A DNA stretch of 64,000 nucleotides from Tritrichomonas musculus (Eukaryota > Parabasalia > Tritrichomonadida > Tritrichomonadidae). This document shows, piece by piece, positions 34,166 to 45,463 of the stretch (position 1 is its first letter; the number at the start of each line of letters is the position of its first letter). Under the pieces are notes generated by a model. The model made no database searches and was not told the origin of the DNA. It was given only the letters and a program-made list of their open reading frames with translations. The DNA lies in contig JAPFFF010000003.1 in assembly GCA_039105265.1 (NCBI GenBank), forward strand, positions 6,634,001 through 6,698,000, written 5' to 3'. Made by a program: the position numbers and the translations under genes.

Positions 34166-37100
34166 ATGAGATTCTCCGAAGCTACTCCCGAAAAATTACA
34201 AGAACTATTTGAATTGATAATAAACGAGAAACTACAACACGACTTTTCATACTATTGGAACTCACAAGAAGAATTCTATTATGACATCCGAGAATGTGCT
34301 AAGTATGAAGGGTACGATGGAGATTTAGACAACTATGATGCTATGTACTGGTATTTTAAAGGCAAGAACAATACCCCCAAACAACCCAAACAAGAAGAAA
34401 CTCCCAAACAAGAAGAAAAACCTCTCAAGACGGAGAACAATTCCCAACAAGAAATCGTGAACCAAATAATGGAAAAATTAGAATACTCCCCAAGAGGATG
34501 GGAGATCGACTTTGAGAGATTAGATAAGGACGGCAGACTCATATTGCTTCCCAAATTGAAGGAATTCTTTGAAGAATATATAGATTCTTTACCCATTATC
34601 GCCAAATACAAACTCGCCTTCAAAATCAAAAATCAATGGCATTCTTATCAATTGACGCCCGAAATAAACAACAAATTAATGGAAAATCTAACAGAAAAGC
34701 ACTTCATCTTCGATATAGAGAACGTTGTCCCAGAATATTTTTATGAGAATGGAGCCGAAAAAATACCTGAATGGAGCCTCTTTGAAGCAGTTCGCTTTAG
34801 TGCATTTCAGAATATTAAGGCAAAAAATGACGTTGGAGGAAGTTTCTTTCAATATTTGGTACGTGAAAACTGCCCATCAAATGTCTCAAAATATCTCGAA
34901 ATTTTACAAATATTTTCCTCCCTTGTGGACCAAAAAGGCAAACAGAGAAAGGAATTGGACGATTGCTGTTTCATTTACGCCTTTCAACAAACTGGATGCT
35001 ACGATGACGATACACTAAACAAAATGCGCCTAAGGATTAATTCAAGATATTTGTCCCAAAAAGCATTAAACGAACTATGTACAGAGTTCAAAATTCATGT
35101 CAAATTATCGTTTATCAACGAAGATGCCAATGGAAAAAACAAGAAACGTTCTGTCAGGTCCAAAAAGAATGGTTCAAATAAACATTATTTAGGTATAGAA
35201 AATGCCGAACCAAATAGAACTCATACAATGAACGTCTTCAATAAGCACTATTTCCTTGAGGAGAAAACACCTTTCAGCACGTACTATATCAATCACCTCA
35301 ATCAATGCACAGAAGACAAATACTATAAAGAGTACAACGTAGACCACTGGCGCCCTGCGAGACACTTCATGACATCATCAGTTTTGGTCCGAACTTTAAT
35401 GAAAAACAACTTCTTCGTCCCCATTACTTTTGGGCAATATAAGGTCCTCAACACAGTTTTCTACAAAGAAGTAATCGACGATATTGACCTTATCGACCTC
35501 GAATATAACGAAGAACAATGAACAAAACTAATCAAAGAGGACAAAAAGAAACTCTCAGAAAATGATAACAAAACGTATTGGTATGCCGATTTTGAAGCAG
35601 ATACATCAACAGAAATTCACAAACCTTTCCTCTGTGTCTTACAGAATAAAACAGGACGAATCAATAAAACTTTCCGAGGAGAAGACTGCAATAAACAATT
35701 ACTAGATTATTTACCAGATGATGCAGTCGTTTATTTCCACAATTTAGCGTATGATATCAGAATGCTGGCCTCTTTCGGACTCGCCAAATCCATCATCAAA
35801 GGCACAAAAACAATGAAGGCGGATATAAAATATCTCAACAAAACAATTCATCTCAAAGACTCTTTACCAATTCTTTCCTGCAAATTATCTCAATTACCAT
35901 CAATGTTTGACATTCCTGACATACAAAAAGAGATATTTCAATACAAATATTACACTCTTAATCGTCTTAAAACTAACTGTGGCACAATTGGTGAAGCAGG
36001 AGAAAATGAAGACAAAATTTGGACAGATGAAGACTACAATTTATTCAACACCAATATCGATAAAATATCTGGCTGCCGAATAGACGAAAATCATTTTGAC
36101 ATGTGGAAATATGCAGAATTTTACTGCCAGCAAGACGTTAATATCCTCAGAATCGGATTCAATAAACTGCGTGAAGGATTCATCAAAGACTTCAAAGTCG
36201 ACCCATTTAATTTCATCAGCATATCGTCTCTCGCAAACGAAGTTTTCAATCAAAGAGTCTATTATCCCAACCAAAATCTCTATAAATTAGGCGGTCATGT
36301 GAGATATTTTTGCTCAAAGGCGATATATGGAGGTAGATGTATGACGGCGTATAACAAGAAATGGCATGTCAAGAAGAATCTTTGCGATTTTGATGCAGTA
36401 TCATTATATCCTTCCGCAATGAGTAGATTATACACAGTTGAAGGACGTCCAAAGGTAATACAACAAGACCAACTCAACTATTCTTTCCTCTCCCAACAAT
36501 CCGCATACATTGTCGAAATCGAAATAATAAAAATAAAAAAGCATTATGCATTTCCGTTAATCGTTCAAAAAATAAATGGCCTAAACCGCAACAACGACAT
36601 TCTCTCAGAAGGAAATACCATTAAAATAGTTGTTGATAATATTACTTTGGAGGACTTTATTGAGTTTCAGCAAATAGAATTCAATATACTGAGAGGATAT
36701 TACTGGGATGGAAAGAAAGATTATCGTATTCAAGAATGTATCAGAGAAATATTCAACAAACGACTCGAATATAAGAAACAGAATAATCCGCTCCAAAATC
36801 TCTACAAACTCATCATGAATTCCTGCTACGGCAAAACAATAGAGAGACCAGTAGATAAAGACTATAAATATCTTCATGAAGGAGATGAACTCGACAAATA
36901 TTGGGCAAAAAACTATAACAAAATTGTCGAAGATATTCAGTTAAACAACTCCGATATACACGCCATAAAGACTCTCAAACAAATAGATAATCACTTCAAT
37001 TTCTCTCTATTAGGCATTCAAGTTCTGTCCATGTCCAAAAGAATAATGAACGAAGTCATGTGTCTTGCTTTCGACATAGGATGCCATATTTATTACCAAG

Positions 37101-37507
37101 ATACAGACTCATTTATGATAGAATCTGTCGACTTAAAACGTCTACAAAAAGAATTCAACAATAAATATAACCGCGAACTTATCGGGAAAAATTTAGGACA
37201 ATTTCACTGTGATTTCCCTTCAATCAATGGTCATGATGAGATGCCAGAATCTATTGAAGCATTCTTCTTGATGAAGAAAATGTACGTCCATATGATTACA
37301 GATTCTACTGGAGAGATTGATTATGTAATAAGAGGCAAGGGACTCACACAAAATTCCATCAAATATAAATTCAACGAAGAGTTTCAAGGAGATGTAATGA
37401 AGCTTTATGAAACAACTTTCAATGGCAACTCCATTACATTCGACCTAACAAAAGGACAACCTTGCTTCGAAATGAATAAAAATATGACTGTATCGACAAG
37501 AAAATAA
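34166..37507 (+). pseudogene. Protein-primed DNA polymerase B, broken copy
   Basis: The family is clear from its motifs. The N-terminal part carries DDCCFIYAFQQTG, comparable with the cysteine-containing region before the exonuclease of other Polinton polymerases. Exonuclease-type motifs YFHNLAYDIRMLA and FYCQQDVNILR, and polymerase motifs A (FDAVSLYPSAM), B (KLIMNSCYGKTIERP) and C (YYQDTDSFMIE), follow in the expected order. The copy is not intact, with about one or two breaks. It differs strongly from the polymerase at 13483-18072: it is shorter and has no HNH insertion. I place the start at MRFSEATPEK, preceded by a T-rich leader, rather than the longer frame beginning at 34094. Confidence 0.8.
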
Positions 37508-37640
37508 TTCGAGAGATGTATCAAAACAGACTATGAAAGTGGTTGTATAGACACTTACTTTCGAACAGAGTGAGAATGAAGAAGGAGATATTACCCAATA
37601 TTTTAATAGTCCTTTTCAGTCCTAAAGAGCCATAAATGAC

Positions 37641-37970
37641 TCAATAGTCAATTTTCCACCGAGGAATAAATTGTCTCATATTTTTTTGTCCCTCTACCTC
37701 ATACAAACCATTCTTGAACCTAACAACTCTATACTTTCCTGGCTGTACATTTGACCTTCTCTTCATCATTCCATCCTTTTCGTTATACAATTTTTCCGAC
37801 ATTCCTTTTGGCAAATAGAATCCTTTACTCGTCATTATGTCATAATTTCCCTTACAGATATTCATCACAATCAACGATTCCAGCTCTTTATCTTCATGAA
37901 CCATCTTTGGAGAGACGCTTTTTCCGGCATATTTTGAGAGTGTTTTATGAGGTGCGTTAATAAAAGAAAT
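37641..37970 (-). pseudogene. Integrase C-terminal fragment of the Polinton remnant
   Basis: The minus-strand frame reads through APHKTLSKYAGKSVSPKMV, the family's conserved end-of-core signature (compare NNTPHSSLRLLNP and NKSPHRSLDYKIP in the other two integrases here). It then continues into a strand-rich, SH3/chromo-like C-terminal domain (PGKYRVVRFKNGLYEVEGQK, then RQFIPRWKIDY). Only this C-terminal part is present at the fragment's edge. The gene is convergent with the polymerase. Confidence 0.65.
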
Positions 37971-37984
37971 AGCAAAATTTTTTG

Positions 37985-39326
37985 ACCAAAAAGGTTAATT
38001 CAAAAAGTTTTATATGTGCTTTGAAAAAGTTAATAAAAGAAATAGCAAAAAAATATGTTTAACTTCATAAAACTATTTATTAGCTTTTTTAAAATGTTAA
38101 AATTTAATGTATAAATTGTTTTGTCAATTTCTTATATATATTGTTAATGATTTATATAAAAAATATATAGATAGATATAAGAAGATGAAATGAAATAAGT
38201 ATATATGAAGATTTTTGATGGAGAAATTTATTTTATTTTGTTTTTCTAAAAATATAATCTATGCGTAATTACTTTATTGAAGTTATCATTCGTTATCGTT
38301 TCAAAATTGAGTATGTGTATCTGAAGCTGAAGCGAATTTCTTGCAGGAATCATTCATCTTTATCACTGTAATATTCCAATGCATGCATAGGTGCTTTATT
38401 GAAGTTGTCATTCGTGATCGTTTCAAAATTGAGTATGTGTATCTAAAGCTGAAGCGAATTTCTTGCAGGAATCATTTACTTTTTGATAATTTAATGTGTT
38501 TGCTATGCGACTCTACAAGATTCCTCGCTTTGCATAGCTAGAGAGAAAACTGTATAAACTGGAATCAAAAACAGGATATCGATTTTGAGGCAATTATTTT
38601 TTTCAATCAAACAAAAATTAAGAACTCTCTGAAAAATGCTTATCAAAAAGTGAAAATAATGATATCGAGATTTTGATGATCTCAAAAAGTTTGAAAATTA
38701 TATAATTTTTATTCAAAAAGTTTCGATTTAAGATGTAGCCAGTAATAATAAACACCAACTTCTTCTTTCTTCATCACTTATTTTGGTGAGTATAACTTCT
38801 TTTAATGAGACATGCATCGATTTTTGCATTGTATTGAAGAAAAATGAAGTAGTTGTGGTAGAATGATTGAAATTAATTATGTAATTATATCAATTGAAAG
38901 CCTTTCGAATGCTTATTGTATAGTTTAATTGAGTTTTCTTTATTAAAAATAGTAGAAAAGCTTAATTTTTTTTCATTTAATTCCTATTATGTTAATTGAT
39001 TGAAAATAAAGAGAGTAAAAACTACATAAAAAGACTAGAAATGCGTGGAATCATCATAATTAGTAGGCTTTCTATTGCTTTATCGACTAATTTTGGATTA
39101 TTTTGGAGCATCACTCGAGAAATTAATGTTATTTCAAAATTGAATATTGAAGTTGGGTTATAGCAGAAAATTGAAATGATTGAACTTGTGGAGTATTTTC
39201 ATTGATAAAGTTTAGTGGTTTGCTGGCTTGGCGCTAATCACTTATTTTTTTTGCTCAAAAATAATAATTCTGTTTTAAAATAAAAAATTCAATGCTTATT
39301 TGGCGATATCGACTTTTCGATTCCTA
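37985..39326. other. Intergenic region with tandem repeat
   Basis: Starts with a direct repeat GTTAATAAAAGAAATAGCAA (37956 and 38029) that spans the right edge of the Polinton fragment, and includes the 122-bp tandem repeat at 38272. Short ORFs here are composed of repeat DNA and are not supported as genes. Confidence 0.5.
38272..38490. repeat. Tandem duplication, 122-bp period
   Basis: A segment of about 95 bp beginning CTTTATTGAAGTTATCATTC at 38272 recurs at 38394 with only a few changes (through TTCTTGCAGGAATCATT). Each copy contains GTATGTGTATCTGAAGCTGA (second copy CTAAAGC). The high similarity indicates a recent duplication. Confidence 0.8.
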
Positions 39327-39330
39327 TTAA

Positions 39331-40257
39331 GGTACAAATCTCATACATTAAAAATTGAAAAAAGGCACGTTAAAATTTTAAGAAAAGCACCCTCCCAGAA
39401 AAAGTTTAAATTTCAATTGGTGTCAGATTTTGATTTCTGAACTATATTTTTTATATAATTCAATTAAAAATTTTAGAAAATTTCCACAAAACTTTTTGTG
39501 AGCGAAGCTCACAAAAAGTTTTGTGGAAAATGTGTAAATCTCTCAACTGTGTACACTTTTTGAACGTTCCTCTGAAATAATCTCAAAAAATTTGTTTTGG
39601 TCGAATAAACTCAAAAAGTGAAAAAATTGAATCAAATTTGATCAGTAAATCAACTTTTTCATACAAAATTATGTTTGGCCGAATCTGATTATTCTCTAAA
39701 AACAGATCAAAAAGGTAAAACAGTAACATATTCATACAATAACAATCATAAAATATACAACGTTCTCACTTTTATTGAATTTCTTTCTTATTTGAACGAT
39801 GATGACTTAATAGTAATTTTAAATGAAGACTATCTCAGAAGAAAACTCAATGATCTATTGCATAAACTAGTTTCGCATCCTCGAAATTACTCACATCGTT
39901 CATTTATAATGAACAGAACAACATTTTAACCTCATAATCCTACAATCATAAAAACTCAGGAAAGTGGCAAAGAGTAACTTATTCGTTATATACAGACATA
40001 AAGCAGTACATCGAATAAGCTATATACTAGAAATTTACTAAAAATTAGCCTTTTTATCTAATTTTAAAGTTTTTTAATTCAATTTTTCACTTTTTGAGTT
40101 TATTCGGCCAAAACAAATTTTTGGAGATTATTGAGAGGAACAAGTTCAAAAAGTGGACCATTTGAGAGATTTTTTTATTTATTTTTTATATAATATGTCG
40201 AAAAATTAAATAAATGTCAAAAAAAATTGCGGTTGGGTAACGTATGAGATTTGTACC
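39331..40257. mobile_element. TTAA-flanked inverted-repeat element, 0.93 kb
   Basis: The ends are GGTACAAATCTCATAC and GTATGAGATTTGTACC, each flanked by TTAA (39327-39330 and 40258-40261), the target duplication expected of piggyBac-type transposons. Subterminal segments 39560-39640 and 40082-40165 are also inverted copies of about 85-90% identity (TTTGTTTTGG, GAATAAACTCAAAAAGTG). A perfect 23-bp hairpin with GAA loop lies at 39481-39529 (ACTTTTTGTGAGC/GCTCACAAAAAGT core). Between the arms is a short frame without ATG (39675-39929) that is probably a leftover. No transposase, so non-autonomous. Confidence 0.65.
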
Positions 40258-40261
40258 TTAA

Positions 40262-40587
40262 TGAAGGTCAATTTTACTTTTTTTTCGGGCAATTACGGGC
40301 AACGATAGAAAATTTCTGCCCGAAATTTTAGTTTTTCCGGGTAACGTACTCGTGCCCGTGCCCGTATGGTATCCCTGCTTAAAAATTACAAATTCATGCC
40401 TAAGGTAATGGTAATTTTGGCTTTATCAACAAGTAAAGGGATATTTGGCAGCAAATTAGTAATCAACGAGCAATATAAGACCGTCCTCTGTGTATATAAA
40501 TATTAAGAATTAAAAGGAAAAAATAAAAAATAATTCACACGTACTATTTATAAGATAATAAAATAAGCGAAACAAAATATCAAACAA
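40262..40587. other. Intergenic spacer with CGGGC repeats
   Basis: Contains clustered CGGGCAA/GCCCG words at about 40287-40375 (CGTGCCCGTGCCCGTATGG), unusual in this AT-rich DNA and probably the tail of a dispersed repeat. The 3' end of the long coiled-coil gene follows. Confidence 0.4.
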
Positions 40588-43212
40588 TCAATTAGTATCA
40601 TTATAATATTTCAACTTGTTTGAAAGAGCTTCAATTGTATTTGTCTGAATTTTACACCGATTTTTAAGTTGATCAACAAGAGCTTGATATTCTTTAATTT
40701 TCTCTAATCTAGCTTCTTTCAACTGTTTAATATATGATTCTCTTTCGTCCTCGATTTGTTTTTCAAGTTTAGCAATAACTTTTTCTAATTCTGCTATTCT
40801 TTGTGACATCTCGTTACTAGTTTCTGTTTCTTCTATTATTTTTTGCATCTTAGTTAAACGACGCTCTAATTTTTGGCATTTTTTCTCTGAAGATGATAGC
40901 TCTTCTTTCAGAGATTGTATTATTTCTAATTTCTTATCTTCAACCTGCTTGACGTTTGGTGGAACAACAACTGATCCTTGATCTCTTAAAATTTGAATTT
41001 CATCTTTAGCAATCAATCTTTCATGTTCAACTTTTCTTAATTGGTCATTTAATTGATTGATACCACTTTTTCCGTTTTGAATATCTTGTAATTCTTTTTC
41101 AAGAAGCTGAATCTTAACTTGTAGTTGATGAATTATATTTTCGTATTCAGCTTTACTTGAATGCTCATTTCGAATACTAGTAATTTCATTTATTAAAAAT
41201 TCTCTTTCATTATCTGCTTTTTGAACTCTGTTGTTCAATTCTTCAAATGATTTGTTTCGAATTTTAGTTTGAAGATCTGTAATAATCGTTTCTTTTTCAG
41301 AAATAACTTTCTTTAATTTTTCAATTTCCTTTTGGCAAATGAATAATTTACCTCTTGTATCATTAAAGTTTTTCTTTTCAAGATCAAGCTTCTTTTCAGC
41401 TGAAGATTTGACATTATTAGCAACAGTAATTTGATATTCAATTTCATTTAATTGTGCAGCTTGTTCTTTGATCTTATTATGAAGAAGATTTGAATCATTA
41501 TCGCTTGTGAAGATTTCAAAATTGGTGAAAGATAAAGAACTTTGACGCTTTATCATTTGCTTCTTTAATTGCTTGTTTTGAGATTTGAGTTCATTAAGTT
41601 CAAATGTTTTTTCTTTCAAATCAACTTTTAATGAAGTTAAAAGGTCATAAGGGAAATTGGCTTCCATAATTCTAATATGAGATTCAAGTTCTTTAATCTT
41701 AGTAACGAATTTCTTTATAGCTGTAAGTATATCTGTTTGGATGCTAAGTGATTCATAAACTTCATCGAATGAAATAGCACGATTCAAAGTAATTACACCA
41801 ATTTGTGAAACTAAATTAGATAAGGATTTTTGACATTTTGAGTACTTAGATTTGTATTTGGATTGGAATTGTTCAAGATTTTGTTGATTAGCAGTATAAT
41901 AAGCACAAATAGTTTTGAATGCAAGTTTCATTTTTGATTCAATTGGAAGTAATTTATTTTCAATAATTTCTGTTAAGCTCTTTTGTAATTCGCCAGGTAT
42001 ATCAGGAGATGTAACTGAATCCCAAAGAATTTCTGGTTGAACTTCGATTCTTGCTGGAACTTCTCTAATTGCTTTTAGCTTTGATTTAAGTTCTTTAATT
42101 TTATCTTTCTTTTTTTGATTTTCAGCTTCAAGTTTAGCGATTTGAACAACTTGCTGAGACTGGATATCAGTTAATTGATTGATTTTTGTTTTCGTTTCAT
42201 TTATATCACCTTTCTGATTGTCAATGATTGATTTTGATTCTTTAAGCTTTTGTTTAAGTTCTGATGCTTTTTGGCCTTTTTCTGCTTCAATTTCAATTTG
42301 AAATTGAATTTGAGCTAATTCTGTTCTGTGATCAGCTTCTTTTTCAGCATTTTTCATCTGATTTTCTTGTAGAGCTTGTTCCAATTCTTTGATTTTCTGA
42401 TTAGCCTTTTCCAATTCTAACTTTAAGCATTTAGAATCGTCTGTCTTTTGTTTCCTTTTTGGCGATTTAGGTGGTGAATTGAGTTGATTCATTTTGAGTT
42501 GTGTTAGCTCACGCTTCAAATGTTCATTATCTTTTTCAAGAGTTTGGTTTAATGATTCAAGATTAACCATTGATTCTTGTAATTCTTCATTTTTCTCTTT
42601 CAATGAATGGATTTTACTTATTTGTTTTTTCATTTTTTTAATATCGTTTTGATGAGTGATTTCGCAATCATAGTTAGGATTGAAAGGTTGAGGTTTAGGA
42701 GCTGGTCTTTTAACAATAGGATTAGATTCACAATGCTCCTGTAAAGATTTAATTGATGGGAAATAAGTATGAAAATAATTTCCTGCAGCAGCTAATACAT
42801 TCCTATCAGCATTTTTAAGTTTTTCGATTTCACAATTAAGTTGACAAACTCCGTATTTATTTTCCTGGTCTTGTTGGTGAATTATTGCTTTTAAATCATT
42901 AATCGATTCTGTTGCAACTTGTAAATCTGCTGATAATTCTAATATTTTTTGATTAAAAAAGTTGCGATCGTATTGTTGTGATTCAGTAAACTTGATTTCT
43001 TCTTTTTTCTTTTCTTCAATAATTCGGCATATTCGGTGAGATAAATCATCGACTTTATTCATAAATTCTTGTTTTGAGCGAGCATCTGATCTCATACGTG
43101 CTAATTCTGCTTCATATGATGCGCATTGAACTTTTAATTCTTGATTTTGCTTTGTAAGCAATTCGATTTGGTTTTGAGATATTTGATTTGCATCATCGTT
43201 TGATTGCTCCAT
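40588..43212 (-). CDS. Long coiled-coil protein, 874 residues
   Basis: Nearly the whole chain is a heptad-repeat coiled coil rich in Lys, Glu, Gln and Leu. A short non-coil segment at about residues 140-190 contains Tyr/Phe and a PAPKPQPFNPNYDCE stretch, and another basic proline-containing break is SPPKSPKRKQKT at about 246. There is no motor domain, membrane segment or known motif. Such proteins in trichomonads are usually cytoskeletal or flagellar/Golgi-matrix components, but the sequence does not say which. It is divergent from the coiled-coil gene at 43357 with 144 bp between the starts, so the pair may share a promoter and perhaps a structure. Confidence 0.8.
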   Translation of the reverse strand: MEQSNDDANQISQNQIELLTKQNQELKVQCASYEAELARMRSDARSKQEFMNKVDDLSHRICRIIEEKKKEEIKFTESQQYDRNFFNQKILELSADLQVATESINDLKAIIHQQDQENKYGVCQLNCEIEKLKNADRNVLAAAGNYFHTYFPSIKSLQEHCESNPIVKRPAPKPQPFNPNYDCEITHQNDIKKMKKQISKIHSLKEKNEELQESMVNLESLNQTLEKDNEHLKRELTQLKMNQLNSPPKSPKRKQKTDDSKCLKLELEKANQKIKELEQALQENQMKNAEKEADHRTELAQIQFQIEIEAEKGQKASELKQKLKESKSIIDNQKGDINETKTKINQLTDIQSQQVVQIAKLEAENQKKKDKIKELKSKLKAIREVPARIEVQPEILWDSVTSPDIPGELQKSLTEIIENKLLPIESKMKLAFKTICAYYTANQQNLEQFQSKYKSKYSKCQKSLSNLVSQIGVITLNRAISFDEVYESLSIQTDILTAIKKFVTKIKELESHIRIMEANFPYDLLTSLKVDLKEKTFELNELKSQNKQLKKQMIKRQSSLSFTNFEIFTSDNDSNLLHNKIKEQAAQLNEIEYQITVANNVKSSAEKKLDLEKKNFNDTRGKLFICQKEIEKLKKVISEKETIITDLQTKIRNKSFEELNNRVQKADNEREFLINEITSIRNEHSSKAEYENIIHQLQVKIQLLEKELQDIQNGKSGINQLNDQLRKVEHERLIAKDEIQILRDQGSVVVPPNVKQVEDKKLEIIQSLKEELSSSEKKCQKLERRLTKMQKIIEETETSNEMSQRIAELEKVIAKLEKQIEDERESYIKQLKEARLEKIKEYQALVDQLKNRCKIQTNTIEALSNKLKYYNDTN

Positions 43213-43356
43213 TTTTAAATGTAAAAATTATATAAAAATATAATACGTTTATCTCCTTCAAAAGTTCAAAAGATTAACGGATAGAAACTTTTTGAAAGTA
43301 TTAACAAATTGTACGTTTGAAATTTTCAATCTGTCGAGAATTTTCATCGCTTTTAA

Positions 43357-44436
43357 ATGGAAGAGATCAATGGTTTAGATTATCTCTCTCCTAATGAACG
43401 TCAAAGATATATTAAAGAACAATTACAGCAATCTCGAGTTGAAAGAATCAAAGCTTCGCGTAAACAATTTTCAGATTTTTGTAAAAATCGTTTAGAAAAT
43501 TATTCTAAAAAGAAAAAAGATCATGAAGAAAAAAAAAAGAAAATTATCAAAGAAAAAACGCCTTCTAGAATAGAGCAAATTGAATCCCTTAATTCACGAA
43601 TAGCAACACATAAAAAGAATCTTGGATATGCACAAAACAGAGCCATAGACGAAATGATACAAAAGCAAAATCATGATGCTCAGATGGCTATTGAGAAAGC
43701 AGAACAGAAAAAGAAAGAAAATGAAAGGTACCAAAATGCAATTGGAATAGTTCGAGCAAATGATCCCCGAATTCCTTTCCAAGAAAGAGCAAATACGATT
43801 AATAATGCTAAGGAAAAAGCAAGGAAGCTAGAAGCGCAAGAAGTCGCTAAATATAATGCAATGATTCGTCAGCAAGAGCTTGAGAACGACGAAGAAATGG
43901 CTGCATTAAAAGAGCAAGAAGAAATTACTTTACATCCCAAATTCAATTTATCAGATTTTGCAAATACACATTTTCATGCTGGAATTGGTCTTATTCCCAC
44001 TAACTATGAAGCTGTTAGTTATACCAAAGAACTAGAAAAAGCAGAAGAAGATCAAAAAGCTTTAAAGAAGCAGAGAAGAATCGATGCTATAAAACGTGCT
44101 CAAAAAGCAGCGTTTCATCATCAAGTCCAAAAAGATACTGCTAATTTGGCCAAAGAGCTTCAAGAAATTCATCAAGAAGAAGTTGATGAACAATTAACAG
44201 CAATTAAAAAGCAGCCACAGAATGAGCTTGTTTCAGCTGCTACTTATAATTTAGAAGCAAGAGATCAAAAGAAACAAGCTAGAATTCAACGATTCTTGGC
44301 ATTTAATGATGAGGCGCCTGAGCCGAGAGGAGAGGCTCCTCAACCATATCCCCAATTTGAACGTCCCATAACAACATCGCCTGTCCAATCTAGTGATGAT
44401 GATGATGATATTACTAATAGATTTAATTTTGAATAA
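43357..44436 (+). CDS. Coiled-coil protein, 359 residues
   Basis: A highly charged helical protein. It begins LDYLSPNERQRYIKEQLQQS, followed by long Lys/Glu helices to about residue 190, a short folded insert (about 195-222: FNLSDFANTHFHAGIGLIPT), a second coiled coil, and a Pro/Glu-rich tail ending SSDDDDDITNRFNFE. I recognise no family; the layout is like basal-body or axoneme-associated proteins, which is a guess. Divergent partner of 40588-43212. The start is ATG in TTTTAAATGG. Confidence 0.8.
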   Translation: MEEINGLDYLSPNERQRYIKEQLQQSRVERIKASRKQFSDFCKNRLENYSKKKKDHEEKKKKIIKEKTPSRIEQIESLNSRIATHKKNLGYAQNRAIDEMIQKQNHDAQMAIEKAEQKKKENERYQNAIGIVRANDPRIPFQERANTINNAKEKARKLEAQEVAKYNAMIRQQELENDEEMAALKEQEEITLHPKFNLSDFANTHFHAGIGLIPTNYEAVSYTKELEKAEEDQKALKKQRRIDAIKRAQKAAFHHQVQKDTANLAKELQEIHQEEVDEQLTAIKKQPQNELVSAATYNLEARDQKKQARIQRFLAFNDEAPEPRGEAPQPYPQFERPITTSPVQSSDDDDDITNRFNFE

Positions 44437-44740
44437 TTATTTGAATGTTATAATAATTAAAACGATTTTTCATTATGTTTTTGTATTGATTTTATTATTT
44501 TCTAAATTAAAATATGTATTCTATTAATATGAAATCGGATTCCCTTTTTAGTACATAATTTTATAAATTATAATAGAGATTGATTTAAAATTTGGTGAAT
44601 CATATTTATTGGTTATTTTCAGAAAAATTAATCTTGCTATTGAAAAAATAATCACTCAAATGGATGATTTTTATGAGATGTATTGAATTTTGAATGAATT
44701 TTTATCCTCTTTTTTAAATTATTTTATTTTATCTATTCAA
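44437..44740. other. Intergenic spacer before TPK1
   Basis: AT-rich, about 300 bp, no feature seen other than a T-rich run directly before the TPK1 start. Confidence 0.5.
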
Positions 44741-45463
44741 ATGCTTTCTCATCCAATCGAATCTGGTCAACCTTATACAGCACTTGCACTTAATTTCATT
44801 CTGCCAAAATTTTTTGCACCATTGTGGAATAATGCAAAAACACGAGTATGTGCTGACGGTGGAGCAAATCGAATTCTTAAATTCTCACAAGATAATAATG
44901 TTCAGATAAAGCATCCTGATTTTGTTACAGGTGATCTTGACAGTTTAAAACCTCAAACTAGAGATTATTATGCCAAAAAAGGAACGCAATTCATCAAAAT
45001 TTATGACCAAGATTTTAACGATATTGAAAAATCACTCTCAACAATTATCAAAAACGGAATTAAAGAACCTGTTATTCTTTTTGGTGCATGGGGTGGTCGC
45101 TTTGACCATACAATTAGTTCACTTCATTCAACTCTTGAATGTCCAGAATTAAGAACGTTTTTCCTTGATGATGACAATTTTAGTACATGGATATTTCCAA
45201 GCGATAAAGGCATTATTTGCCCACAAAAATGGACTACCAAAATGTGTGGACTTCTTCCAGTTGGTCAACCTGTTGAACATGTGTGGACAAAAGGATTAAA
45301 ATGGGACGTTGATTTTGGTCTTAGCATGGGAACTTTTGTCAGCTCAAGTAATGAAATCAAGCAGGGAGCAGAATGTGTTGAAATCAAGACAAGTCATCCA
45401 ATTTTATGGCAAAATCAGACAAAGAAATATAACGATCTTCCACTTCAGCAATTAATTAAGTGA
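44741..45463 (+). CDS. TPK1: Thiamine pyrophosphokinase
   Basis: Transfers pyrophosphate from ATP to thiamine, giving the cofactor thiamine diphosphate in the cytosol. The 240-residue length equals that of animal TPK1. Motifs: CADGGANRILK (about residues 39-49), TGDLDSLKP (about 63-71), the acidic QDFNDIEKS cluster (about 88-96) and GAWGGRFDHTISS (about 112-124) are the family's substrate and metal-binding signature. The C-terminal beta-domain (WTTKMCGLLPVGQPVEHVWT, then KWDVDF) closes the active site. I chose the ATG at 44741 (MLSHPIESGQ), preceded by ATCTATTCAA; a longer frame from 44690 adds only a hydrophobic leader encoded by T-rich DNA. The gene implies uptake of thiamine from outside, since no synthesis gene is seen here. 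Confidence 0.9.
   Translation: MLSHPIESGQPYTALALNFILPKFFAPLWNNAKTRVCADGGANRILKFSQDNNVQIKHPDFVTGDLDSLKPQTRDYYAKKGTQFIKIYDQDFNDIEKSLSTIIKNGIKEPVILFGAWGGRFDHTISSLHSTLECPELRTFFLDDDNFSTWIFPSDKGIICPQKWTTKMCGLLPVGQPVEHVWTKGLKWDVDFGLSMGTFVSSSNEIKQGAECVEIKTSHPILWQNQTKKYNDLPLQQLIK

Larger units (their letters stand above)
33801..37984. mobile_element. Polinton fragment with polymerase B and integrase tail, broken
   Basis: The left edge is AGTAGTATACGTTTGCGG, matching the first nine bases of the complete Polinton. A 360-bp less AT-rich leader follows, then a plus-strand polymerase B and, on the minus strand, the C-terminal part of an integrase. No right inverted repeat was found and most genes are absent, so this is a truncated copy; the polymerase itself is broken in at least one place. 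The right edge is near 37984, where related short repeats (GTTAATAAAAGAAATAGC) begin. It looks older than the complete Polinton. It may come from the same subfamily as 26820-30420 or from a separate insertion. Confidence 0.75.

Noticed and set aside
39675-39929. 84-codon frame inside the TTAA-flanked element
   Set aside because: No ATG, a short hydrophilic product and no domain; more likely a leftover in a non-autonomous element.
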